From Aurantimonas aggregata (lineage in GTDB: Bacteria; Pseudomonadota; Alphaproteobacteria; Rhizobiales; Rhizobiaceae), in the NCBI RefSeq assembly GCF_010500835.1, contig NZ_JAAAMJ010000002.1, forward strand, positions 62,001 through 126,000: a stretch of 64,000 nucleotides of DNA. Reading direction: 5' to 3'. This document shows positions 56,733-64,000 of this stretch, in pieces (positions within the stretch are counted from its first letter, which is position 1; every line of letters starts with the position of its first letter). The position numbers and the translations under genes were made by a program. Below the pieces are notes generated by a model. The model had not been told where the DNA came from. It made no database searches and saw nothing but the letters and a program-made list of their open reading frames with translations.

Positions 56733-58268
56733 TCAGCTCGCTCCGCGCGCCAGCCGCTCGGCCCGGCGCGCCCGCGCCTCGTCGAGCGCGTCCAGCCGGA
56801 CCTGCGGCAGCGAGGTTCGCCAGTCGGTCCCGGCGATCGTCACCACCCGGTTGCCGCGAAAATCGGCCTCGGCGGTAATCAGCCCGCGCTCGGCCATGAA
56901 CCCCAGCAGGAAGCGCCCGCGCGACGGCGAATGGCTGCCATAGGCCTGGGCGAGTGCCGCGTCGGTGGGACACTGCGATCCGTCGCGTGCGGCGCGGGCG
57001 AGCATCATGTAGACGCCCTGCATCTCCTCCGGCAGATCGCCGGCGCGCTCGATCACCGCCTGCCAGGCCTCGTCCTCGGTTTCCGTAGAGACACCGGCGC
57101 GCGCCAGCGACAGGCGCCGCCGGAACGCCGCCATGTCGGTCTCGACGCCGCGCAGCCGCTTCAGCCGGCAATGGGTGAGGAATTCCTGGTACAGCACCGG
57201 CACCGGCCGGAACGCGGCGTCCGGGTCTTCCAGCATCTCGGCGAAGATCTGGTCGACGGCTGCCGCGCGCTCTTCCGCCGGGCGCGGATCGTCGTCGACC
57301 GGATCGACGGCGCCCGCCAGCGCCGGTGCCGCGGCGACGCGCTCCATGAGCTCGCGCGTGCCGACATGCGCCGCCTGCGGACGTGGCGCAGGCCGGCGCT
57401 CGGGCGCTGCCTCGTTGGCCCCGGCGGTGAAGATCAGGTCCTCCATCGCCGCGCGCGGCGTTTCCGGCAGCGGCAGCAGCGACGGCCGGCCGCTGCGGCC
57501 GGCCGTTTCCACGGGGCCGATGCGGATCGCCACCGGCCGGCGCGACAGGGCCGGTCCGAGCGCCACGAAATTGCCGGTCTCGAGGTCGCGGAAGCGCTCC
57601 GCCGCCCGGCGGTCCATGCCGAGCAGATCGGCGGCGCGGGCCATGTCGATGTCGAGGAAGGTCCGCCCCATCAGGAAGTTCGAGGCTTCCGCGGCGACGT
57701 TCTTGGCCAGCTTGGCGAGGCGCTGGGTGGCGATGACCCCGGCAAGGCCGCGCTTGCGGCCGCGGCACATCAGGTTGGTCATGGCGCCGAGCGAGGCGCG
57801 GCGCGACTCGTCGGAGTGTTCGCCGGCCATCGCCGGCGCAAAGAGATGCGCCTCGTCGACGGCAATCAGCATCGGGAACCAGTGGGCGCGGTCGGCATCG
57901 AACAGGCCGTTGAGGAAGGCCGCAGCGCACAGCATCTGCACCTCCGCGTCGAGGCCTTCCAGATCCAATACGACAGAGGCGCGGTGCTCGCGGATCCGCG
58001 CGGCAATCCGGGTGAGCTCGGCCGGGGTGCGGTTGGCGTCGACGACGACATGGCCATAACGCTCGGCCAGCGAGACGAAATCGCCTTCCGGGTCGATGAT
58101 CGCCTGCTGCACCCAGCCGGCACTCTTCTCCAGCAGTCGGCGCAAGAGATGCGACTTGCCCGACCCGGAATTGCCCTGGACGAGGAGCCGCGTCGACAGC
58201 AGCTCCTCGAGATCGAGCTCCGCCGGTTCGCCGGTGTGGGTCGTGCCGAGATCGACGGCAACCGTCAT
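56733..58268 (-). CDS. HerA/VirB4-like ATP-binding protein (DUF87-type)
   Basis: About 511 residues. Walker A LLVQGNSGSGKSHLLRRLLE at about residue 33, Walker B PMLIAVDEAHLFAPAM near 135, and RKRGLAGVIATQRLAKLAKN (arginine finger region). The second half is less conserved: RMERVAAAPALAG-like, then a helical C-terminal part with GRFLLGFMAERGLI, resembling a winged helix. HerA-type ATPases pump DNA, but this single-gene context gives no partner nuclease. Start ATG at 58268; the frame is open to 58349. Function is not known. Confidence 0.78.
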   Translation of the reverse strand: MTVAVDLGTTHTGEPAELDLEELLSTRLLVQGNSGSGKSHLLRRLLEKSAGWVQQAIIDPEGDFVSLAERYGHVVVDANRTPAELTRIAARIREHRASVVLDLEGLDAEVQMLCAAAFLNGLFDADRAHWFPMLIAVDEAHLFAPAMAGEHSDESRRASLGAMTNLMCRGRKRGLAGVIATQRLAKLAKNVAAEASNFLMGRTFLDIDMARAADLLGMDRRAAERFRDLETGNFVALGPALSRRPVAIRIGPVETAGRSGRPSLLPLPETPRAAMEDLIFTAGANEAAPERRPAPRPQAAHVGTRELMERVAAAPALAGAVDPVDDDPRPAEERAAAVDQIFAEMLEDPDAAFRPVPVLYQEFLTHCRLKRLRGVETDMAAFRRRLSLARAGVSTETEDEAWQAVIERAGDLPEEMQGVYMMLARAARDGSQCPTDAALAQAYGSHSPSRGRFLLGFMAERGLITAEADFRGNRVVTIAGTDWRTSLPQVRLDALDEARARRAERLARGAS

Positions 58269-58400
58269 GGACAGTCTTTCCGCGTGAGGGTCAGTGGCTG
58301 GGACGGCGACCGGGCACAGCCGCCGCCGTCTTGCGACAGACCCTAGCACGCTGCTCGGCGTGGCTTCGGCAAAGACCGGCCTCTGTCCACAGGAACGCCA

Positions 58401-59687
58401 TCAGCCGACGAGGATGATCCGGCAATCGTTGACGTTGGTGTGGGTCGGCCCGGGCACGAAGAGATCGCCGATGGTGCGGAAGAAGCGGGTAGAATCGTTG
58501 GCGGCCAAGCACACGGCCGGGTCGATGCCGGCCGCCTTCGCCCGTGCCAGCGTGTCCGGCAGGACGATGGCGCCGGCGGGGTCGCTTGCCAGTCCGGTGC
58601 CGCCATCCGTGCCGTCCGTGTCGCCGGACAGGGCGGCGATGCCCGATGCGCCGGAGAGGGCGATGGCCAGCGCCAGGGCATATTCCTGGTTCGGACCGCC
58701 CTCGCCTTCGCCGCGAATCGTCACCGTCAGCTCGCCGCCCGAGAGGATCGCGACGCGCTCGCCGCGCGCCTTCGCCGCCAGCGCCATCTTCGCGTGCTCG
58801 CCAGCCACGTCACGCGCCTCGCCCTCGACGTCGGCGCCGAGGCTTTCGACGCGGTAGCCGAGGGCCGATGCCGCCTTTGCCGCGGCCTCGAGCGAAGCCG
58901 CCGGTGTCGCGATGATGGTGTAGCTCGTGTCGGCGAAGGCCGGATCGCCCGGCTTGGGCGTCTCGTTGGCTTGCGTAGCCAGCGCCGCGCGGCAGGATTC
59001 CGGCAGGTCGAGCCCGCGCCTTTCGACGATGGCCCGCGCGTCGGCCAGCGTCGTCGTGTCCGGCACGGTCGGTCCGGAGGCGATGACGCTTGGATCGTCG
59101 CCCGGTACGTCCGAGATCGCCAGCGTCACCAGCGGCGCACCGCCGCAGGCGCCGGCCAAGCGCCCGCCCTTGATCTGCGACAGATGCTTGCGCACGCAGT
59201 TGATCTCGCCGATGCCGGCGCCGCTGCGCAGCAAGGCCCGCGTCACCGCCTGCTTGTCGGCAAGGCTGACGCCGTCGGCCGGCAGCAGCCAGTTGGCCGA
59301 GCCGCCGCCGGAGATCAGCGCGAGGACGAGGTCGTCGGGGCCGGCCGAACCGGCGAGTTCGAGCACCCGGCCGGTGGCTTCGAGGCCCTTCGAATTCGGC
59401 AACGGATGGCCTGCCTCGACCACCTCGATCGGACCGGCATCCAGCGCGTAGCCATCGCGCGTGACGGCGAGGCCGACGAGGCGGTCGTCGGAGACGCCGT
59501 GGCTGTCGCGGTAATGGGCAACGGCGGCAGCGGCCATCGAGGCGGCGGCCTTGCCGGCGGCGAGGATCACGATGCGGCCAACCGGGGGTGGCGGCAGATG
59601 CGGCGCGAGGATCGCCGCGGGATGCGCCGTGGCGACCGCCTCCCGGAAGATCGACGCCAGTTCCTGCCGCGTCTTCGCGCTGTCCAT
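58401..59687 (-). CDS. Glycerate 2-kinase (GckA/TtuD, MOFRL family)
   Basis: 428 residues. N-terminal GRIVILAAGKAAASMAAAA, LISGGGSANWLLPADGVS, and ISDVPGDDPSVIASGPT, followed by the MOFRL domain with ILSGGELTVTIRGEGEGGPNQEYALALA. Phosphorylates D-glycerate to 2-phosphoglycerate. In an autotroph using RuBisCO it can salvage carbon from 2-phosphoglycolate through glyoxylate, but it also serves glyoxylate and tartrate use. Start ATG at 59687. Divergent from cydA over 211 bases. Confidence 0.9.
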   Translation of the reverse strand: MDSAKTRQELASIFREAVATAHPAAILAPHLPPPPVGRIVILAAGKAAASMAAAAVAHYRDSHGVSDDRLVGLAVTRDGYALDAGPIEVVEAGHPLPNSKGLEATGRVLELAGSAGPDDLVLALISGGGSANWLLPADGVSLADKQAVTRALLRSGAGIGEINCVRKHLSQIKGGRLAGACGGAPLVTLAISDVPGDDPSVIASGPTVPDTTTLADARAIVERRGLDLPESCRAALATQANETPKPGDPAFADTSYTIIATPAASLEAAAKAASALGYRVESLGADVEGEARDVAGEHAKMALAAKARGERVAILSGGELTVTIRGEGEGGPNQEYALALAIALSGASGIAALSGDTDGTDGGTGLASDPAGAIVLPDTLARAKAAGIDPAVCLAANDSTRFFRTIGDLFVPGPTHTNVNDCRIILVG

Positions 59688-59898
59688 GCCCTGTCTCCCC
59701 CTGCACAATGCTTTGCCTCTATAACAGCGGAACCGCTGATCAAGACAGCAGCAGGAGCATCCAAAAAGGTCGTTCGCGAGGGTCGCGAAGAGGAAACCCG
59801 ATTTGCCGGCCACCCGGCGAATGGTCGCAACGTGCTATTTTTCGCGCCGCACAACGCCTATAGTCCGTGCACCGCATGAGAACCCGTCAGGTACCGCC

Positions 59899-61323
59899 AT
59901 GTTCGAAGGCTTCGACCCCGTCCTCCTCGCCCGGATCCAGTTCGCCTTCACGATCTCCTTCCACATCATCTTTCCGGCGTTCACCATCGGCCTGGCTTCA
60001 TATCTGGCCGTGCTGGAGGGCCTCTTCCTGGCCACCGGCCGGGCGGTCTACATGGAGACCTTCAATTTCTGGGTGAAGATCTTCGCGCTCAGCTTCGGCA
60101 TGGGCGTCGTGTCGGGCATCACCATGAGCTACCAGTTCGGCACCAACTGGTCGGTCTTCTCCGACAAGACCGGGCCGATCCTCGGTCCCTTGATGGCTTA
60201 CGAAGTTCTCTCCGCCTTCTTCCTCGAGGCCGGCTTCCTCGGCATCATGCTGTTCGGCCAGAAGCGCGTCGGCCCGAAGCTGCACTTTGCCGCCACCCTG
60301 GTCGTGGCGATCGGCACCTTCTTCTCGGCATTCTGGATCCTGTCGGTCAATTCCTGGATGCACACGCCGGCGGGCTACGGCATCAACGATGTCGGCCAAT
60401 TCGTCCCCGAGGACTGGTGGGCGATCGTCTTCAACCCGTCCTTCCCCTACCGGCTCGTGCACATGGTGCTCGCCGCCTATCTCACGACGGCCTTCGTCGT
60501 CGGCGCAGTGGGCGCGTTCCATCTGCTGCGCGACCGCGGCAATGCCCACGCACGGGTGATGTTCACCATGGCGTTGTGGATGGCGACGATCGTCGCCCCG
60601 ATGCAGATCGTCGCCGGCGACTTCCACGGCGTGAACACGCTGGAGCACCAGCCCGCCAAGATCGCCGCCATCGAGGGGCATTTCGAGACCAACAGCGACG
60701 GCTCGATGCCGCTGACGCTCTTCGGCATCCCGAACATGGAGACCGGCCGCACCGACTACGCCGTCGACGTGCCCTATCTCGGCTCGCTCATCCTCACGCA
60801 TTCGATCGACGGCGTGGTGCAGGGGCTCGACGCCTTCCCGCGCGACGAATGGCCGAACTCGACCATCGTCTTCTGGAGCTTTCGGGTGATGGTGGCGATC
60901 GGCTTCGCCATGCTCGGCATCGGCGTCTGGTCGCTGTTCAAGCGCTTCCGCGGATCGCTCTATGCGAGCCCCTGGCTGCAGCGGGCGATGCTGGCGATGG
61001 GGCCGATGGGGTTTGTCGCCGTCATCGCCGGCTGGATCACCACCGAGGTCGGGCGCCAGCCGTTCACCGTCTACGGCCTCCTGCGCACATCCGAGAGCCA
61101 TTCGCCCATCGCGGCGGAAGCGGTCGGCACCTCGCTCGTCGCCTTCATCGTGGTCTATTTCCTGCTCTTCGGCGCCGGGACGTTCTACATCCTGCGCCTG
61201 ATGGGCAAGACACCGACTCCCTTCGAGGAGGCGAGCCCGCCGCACCAGCCGACACGCACGGCGGGCATCACGCCGGCGCCCTCGCTCGAGGGGCGCAACA
61301 CGCCCGAACCGGCACGGGACTGA
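59899..61323 (+). CDS. cydA: Cytochrome bd ubiquinol oxidase subunit I, cyanide-insensitive type
   Basis: 474 residues. High-spin heme ligand His22 in FAFTISFHIIFPAFT; the heme b558 region and SVNSWMHTPAGY are present; GRQPFTVYGLLRT is typical. The Q-loop is short and the protein is 50 residues shorter than E. coli CydA, as in the CIO subgroup. Oxidises ubiquinol at low oxygen without pumping protons. Followed by cydB after 10 bases. Confidence 0.94.
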   Translation: MFEGFDPVLLARIQFAFTISFHIIFPAFTIGLASYLAVLEGLFLATGRAVYMETFNFWVKIFALSFGMGVVSGITMSYQFGTNWSVFSDKTGPILGPLMAYEVLSAFFLEAGFLGIMLFGQKRVGPKLHFAATLVVAIGTFFSAFWILSVNSWMHTPAGYGINDVGQFVPEDWWAIVFNPSFPYRLVHMVLAAYLTTAFVVGAVGAFHLLRDRGNAHARVMFTMALWMATIVAPMQIVAGDFHGVNTLEHQPAKIAAIEGHFETNSDGSMPLTLFGIPNMETGRTDYAVDVPYLGSLILTHSIDGVVQGLDAFPRDEWPNSTIVFWSFRVMVAIGFAMLGIGVWSLFKRFRGSLYASPWLQRAMLAMGPMGFVAVIAGWITTEVGRQPFTVYGLLRTSESHSPIAAEAVGTSLVAFIVVYFLLFGAGTFYILRLMGKTPTPFEEASPPHQPTRTAGITPAPSLEGRNTPEPARD

Positions 61324-61333
61324 GGAGACGACC

Positions 61334-62335
61334 ATGGATCTCGCTGTTCTCTGGGCATTCATCATCGCCTTCGCCGTCATCGCCTATGTCATCCTCGACG
61401 GATTCGACCTCGGCACCGGGATCCTGTTCCCGCTGCTCGGGCGCCACGAGAACCGCGACACGGCGATGAACACCGTGGCGCCGATATGGGATGGCAACGA
61501 AACCTGGCTGATCCTCGGCGGCGGCGGCCTGTTCGCGGTGTTTCCTCTGGCCTACGCGATCATCATGCCGGCGATCTACGCCCCGATCATCGCCATGCTG
61601 CTGGCGCTGATCTTCCGCGGGGTCGCCTTCGAGTTCCGCTTCCGGACGGTGCGGGGCCGCTGGATGTGGGACGTCTCGTTCTTCATCGGCTCCGTCGTCG
61701 CGGCGCTGAGCCAGGGCATCGCGCTGGGCACTCTGGTTCAGGGCATCGACGTCGATGGCCGAGCCTATGCCGGCGGCTGGTTCGACTGGCTGACGCCGTT
61801 CTCGCTGATGACCGGCGTTGCCGTCGTCGTCGGCTACGCCCTGCTCGGCGCTACCTGGCTGGTGATGAAGACCGAGGGCGAACTGCATGACATCGCCAAT
61901 CGCTTCGCCTGGATCACCGGCATCGGCACGCTGGTGCTGATCGGTCTCGTCAGCCTGTGGATGCCGTTCCTCGACGCCGAGTTCTACGTGCGCTGGTTCA
62001 CCTTCCCGCAGATCCTCTACGTCGCGCCGGTGCCGCTGCTCGTCGCCTTCGCCGCCTTCAGCCTGTTCAGTTCGCTGGCACGCGGCAAGCACGTGCGGCC
62101 GTTCCTGTCGGCGCTGACGATCTTCGTCCTCGCCTTCGCCGGCCTCGGCATCAATTTCTACCCGAACATCATCCCCCCGGACATCACCATCTGGGACGCG
62201 GCCGCGCCGGACGCCTCGCTGATCTTCCTGTTGGTCGGCGCGTCGGTGCTGATCCCGATGATCCTGATCTACACCGGCTATGCCTATTGGGTATTCCGCG
62301 GCAAGGTCGTCGAGGGCGAAGGCTACCACCATTGA
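61334..62335 (+). CDS. cydB: Cytochrome bd ubiquinol oxidase subunit II
   Basis: 333 residues, eight membrane helices. N-terminal WAFIIAFAVIAYVILDGFDLGTG, then NTVAPIWDGNETWLILGGG, the CydB signature. Begins with ATG after GAGGAGACGACC. Its stop overlaps a TTG start of the small DUF2474 gene. Confidence 0.95.
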   Translation: MDLAVLWAFIIAFAVIAYVILDGFDLGTGILFPLLGRHENRDTAMNTVAPIWDGNETWLILGGGGLFAVFPLAYAIIMPAIYAPIIAMLLALIFRGVAFEFRFRTVRGRWMWDVSFFIGSVVAALSQGIALGTLVQGIDVDGRAYAGGWFDWLTPFSLMTGVAVVVGYALLGATWLVMKTEGELHDIANRFAWITGIGTLVLIGLVSLWMPFLDAEFYVRWFTFPQILYVAPVPLLVAFAAFSLFSSLARGKHVRPFLSALTIFVLAFAGLGINFYPNIIPPDITIWDAAAPDASLIFLLVGASVLIPMILIYTGYAYWVFRGKVVEGEGYHH

Positions 62336-62472
62336 CCCGGCCGGCAGGCGAGCCCGGCGACGCACCGGCCAGCCTGTGGAAGCGCCTAGGCTGGTTCGTC
62401 CTGCTCTGGCTCGGCGGCATCGCCGCGGTCAGCCTGCTCGGCCTGATCATCCGCAGCGTGCTGATCGGCTGA
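62332..62472 (+). CDS. DUF2474 small membrane subunit of the bd oxidase (CydX-like position)
   Basis: 46 residues from a TTG that overlaps the cydB stop (TTGA). TRPAGEPGDAPASLWKRLGW leads into a single helix (FVLLWLGGIAAVSLLGLII) ending RSVLIG. DUF2474 proteins are regularly encoded third in CIO-type cydAB operons, like CydX in E. coli, and probably stabilise the complex. Short enough that gene callers often miss it. It ends on the base before the convergent udgX stop. Confidence 0.82.
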   Translation: MTRPAGEPGDAPASLWKRLGWFVLLWLGGIAAVSLLGLIIRSVLIG

Positions 62473-63945
62473 TCAGGCGGCGAGCGCCAGTTCCGGCACC
62501 GTCCGGCGCACCAGCGCCATGTCGGCGTTGAACGCCGCGCTCTCCCGAGCCTGCGCCGCCGCATCCGGCAGGCGCAGGATGTAAGACGGGTGGACGGTGA
62601 CGAGCAGCTTCGTCTCCTCGTCGAGGTCGATCAGCTTCGAGCGCGTGTCGCGGATCGTCACGGTCCGGCCGAGCACGGCCGCCGCAGCCGTCGCCCCCAG
62701 CGCCACCACCAGTTTCGGGCGGATCAGCTCGCGCTCGACGTCGAGCCACCAGCGGCACGCCTGGACCTCGCCGGCATTCGGCTTGGCGTGGATGCGCCGC
62801 TTGCCGCGAGGCACGAACTTGAAATGCTTGACCGCATTGGTGACGTAGGCCCGGGTCCGGTCGATCCCCGCCGCCGCCAGCGCCTGGTCGAACACCTTGC
62901 CGGCCGGGCCGATGAAGGGCTCGCCGGCGAGATCCTCCTGGTCGCCCGGCTGTTCGCCGATGAACATCACCGGCGCGTCGGCAGGACCCCGGCCGAACAC
63001 GGTCTGGGTCGCCGGCTCCCAGAGCGGGCAGGCCTTGCAGTGCTTCGCCCCGTTGCGGGCCGTTTCGAGATCCACCGGCCGCGTGCGTTCTTCCGATGCT
63101 TCAGCCGGAACCCGTCTTGCCATCCGCTCCCGCTCCACCTGGCGTTCATGTCGTAAACCCGGCAGGGTCGGTGCGGTTTCGATCATCCGCTGCGACGCAG
63201 CCTCGGCGCCCTCGATCAGCGGCCGGATCAGCGCGGTCTCGGGCATGTTGGCCCAGTATTTCTTCGGCATCTCGGCCTGCATCGCCTTCACCTTCAGCCG
63301 CGCCGGGTTGAAGATCGAGGCGTAATAGGTGAGCCACAGCGCCTCCATGTCGTCGTCCTTGGGCCGCATGTCCTTGGTGGCCCCCGGCAGGTAGGACAGG
63401 TCCGAGCCGTTCCAGTGCACCGAGCGCTCCGGCGTCAGGATCGTCCAGACCATGCCGGCGAAGCGCCGCGCGAAGAACGGCGCGGTCAGCTCGACGATGT
63501 GGTGGAAGGGCTCGAACCAGGCGACGTAGTGCCGGCCGAGTTCGGGATCCTCGATCTCGCGGAAGCGCACAAAGGCCTTCATCTTATGGCTGTCGCGGCG
63601 CACCGCCTTTTCCATCTCGCGCGCCCGGATGATGTCGGGATCGGAGGCGATCTCCAGCAGCTGCTTTTCCGTCTGCAGTCGCCAGAGCAGCCGGTAGGCG
63701 AAGACGAAGCGGTCGGTATCGGCATGGCAGACGAGCTTGGCGGCGAGCTCCGGAAACGCCTTCGGCACGGTGGGCTGCGGGGCGCCAGCGGGTGCGGGCG
63801 GAAGCGGCTCGGCGAAGAGGCCAGGCGTTTCCTCGCCGACCGTGAAGCTCATTTCTTCGGGGGGAACGCCCAGCGCCAGCGCCGTGCGGGAAGCGACGCG
63901 CCAGCCGTCGAAGTCGGCGGGGAAGGAGAGCGGGGCGGTGAACAT
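62473..63945 (-). CDS. DUF4130-UdgX fusion uracil-DNA glycosylase
   Basis: 490 residues. The N-terminal half (about 1-260) is DUF4130 (PFFARRFAGMVWTILTPE, RPKDDDMEALWLTYYASIF), thought to act with a radical SAM repair protein. The C-terminal half is UdgX: cluster cysteines in AKHCKACPLW, VMFIGEQPGDQEDLAG, AYVTNAVKHFKF, the RRIH loop (residues 383-386, His386 would be the residue that bonds covalently to the abasic sugar) and TVHPSYILRL. UdgX forms a covalent complex with uracil-containing DNA. The partner radical SAM gene could lie just beyond base 64000. Confidence 0.9.
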   Translation of the reverse strand: MFTAPLSFPADFDGWRVASRTALALGVPPEEMSFTVGEETPGLFAEPLPPAPAGAPQPTVPKAFPELAAKLVCHADTDRFVFAYRLLWRLQTEKQLLEIASDPDIIRAREMEKAVRRDSHKMKAFVRFREIEDPELGRHYVAWFEPFHHIVELTAPFFARRFAGMVWTILTPERSVHWNGSDLSYLPGATKDMRPKDDDMEALWLTYYASIFNPARLKVKAMQAEMPKKYWANMPETALIRPLIEGAEAASQRMIETAPTLPGLRHERQVERERMARRVPAEASEERTRPVDLETARNGAKHCKACPLWEPATQTVFGRGPADAPVMFIGEQPGDQEDLAGEPFIGPAGKVFDQALAAAGIDRTRAYVTNAVKHFKFVPRGKRRIHAKPNAGEVQACRWWLDVERELIRPKLVVALGATAAAAVLGRTVTIRDTRSKLIDLDEETKLLVTVHPSYILRLPDAAAQARESAAFNADMALVRRTVPELALAA

Positions 63946-64000
63946 GGACGACCGATGAGGTGGGTGGAAATCTCAACTTGGCGCGGAACCGACTTGTTCC

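Overview
The window is a GC-rich (roughly two-thirds G+C), densely coded stretch of an alphaproteobacterial chromosome. Several things point to Hyphomicrobiales (Rhizobiales): the split F0 operon with paired b and b' subunits, the ispB gene divergent from a DUF2007/TrmN6 pair, the many 'SPLVGEM'-type palindromic repeats, and proteins of mainly rhizobial families (DUF6101, the small tail-anchored-like protein at 14347). A red-type RuBisCO operon next to a zeaxanthin-type carotenoid cluster would suit the Aurantimonadaceae (Aurantimonas and relatives). That family assignment is inference. I found no rRNA, tRNA, CRISPR array, transposase or phage genes.

Layout. 1-7400: housekeeping (purD 5' part, ubiA, a Sua5-type t6A enzyme, an FAD-linked hydroxyacid oxidase, an exported GH25 muramidase), then an 800-base non-coding region carrying repeats. 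7401-12873: glyS and glyQ, separated by a kinase-like gene broken by an amber codon, a DUF559 protein and a zinc peptidase; glyS carries an in-frame palindromic repeat. 13011-24000: alcohol dehydrogenase, S49 peptidase, RNA methyltransferase, ispB, a TPR protein, ispE, moaB, a radical SAM protein and rnhB. 24146-26853: the F0 ATP synthase operon. 26968-37590: aldo/keto reductase, a minimal ethanolamine locus (permease, eutC, eutB), a copper P-type ATPase behind a CueR-like operator, and a valine-degradation operon (isobutyryl-CoA dehydrogenase, 3-hydroxyisobutyryl-CoA hydrolase, 3-hydroxyisobutyrate dehydrogenase).

38137-48793 is a complete Calvin-cycle operon read on the minus strand, cbbF-cbbP-cbbT-cbbA-cbbL-cbbS-cbbX-rpe, with cbbR divergent at its head. 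It supplies RuBisCO, its activase, phosphoribulokinase and most of the RuBP-regenerating enzymes. Unusually, cbbS is bounded on both sides by palindromic intergenic repeats. 48783-56469 is the carotenoid cluster: type 2 isopentenyl-diphosphate isomerase, crtE and crtZ on one side, and crtX-crtY-crtI-crtB read towards them. It would make beta-carotene, zeaxanthin and glycosylated zeaxanthin, but crtZ carries two compensating frameshifts that remove its last histidine motif. The window closes with a HerA-like ATPase, glycerate kinase, a cyanide-insensitive-type cytochrome bd oxidase operon (cydA, cydB and a 46-residue DUF2474 subunit) and a DUF4130-UdgX fusion uracil-DNA glycosylase.

The most noteworthy items are the crtZ frameshift pair, the repeat translated inside GlyS, the repeat-flanked cbbS, the amber-interrupted kinase gene, and the CueR-type copper operator. 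None of these amounts to a wholly new system; they are local anomalies in otherwise recognisable pathways.
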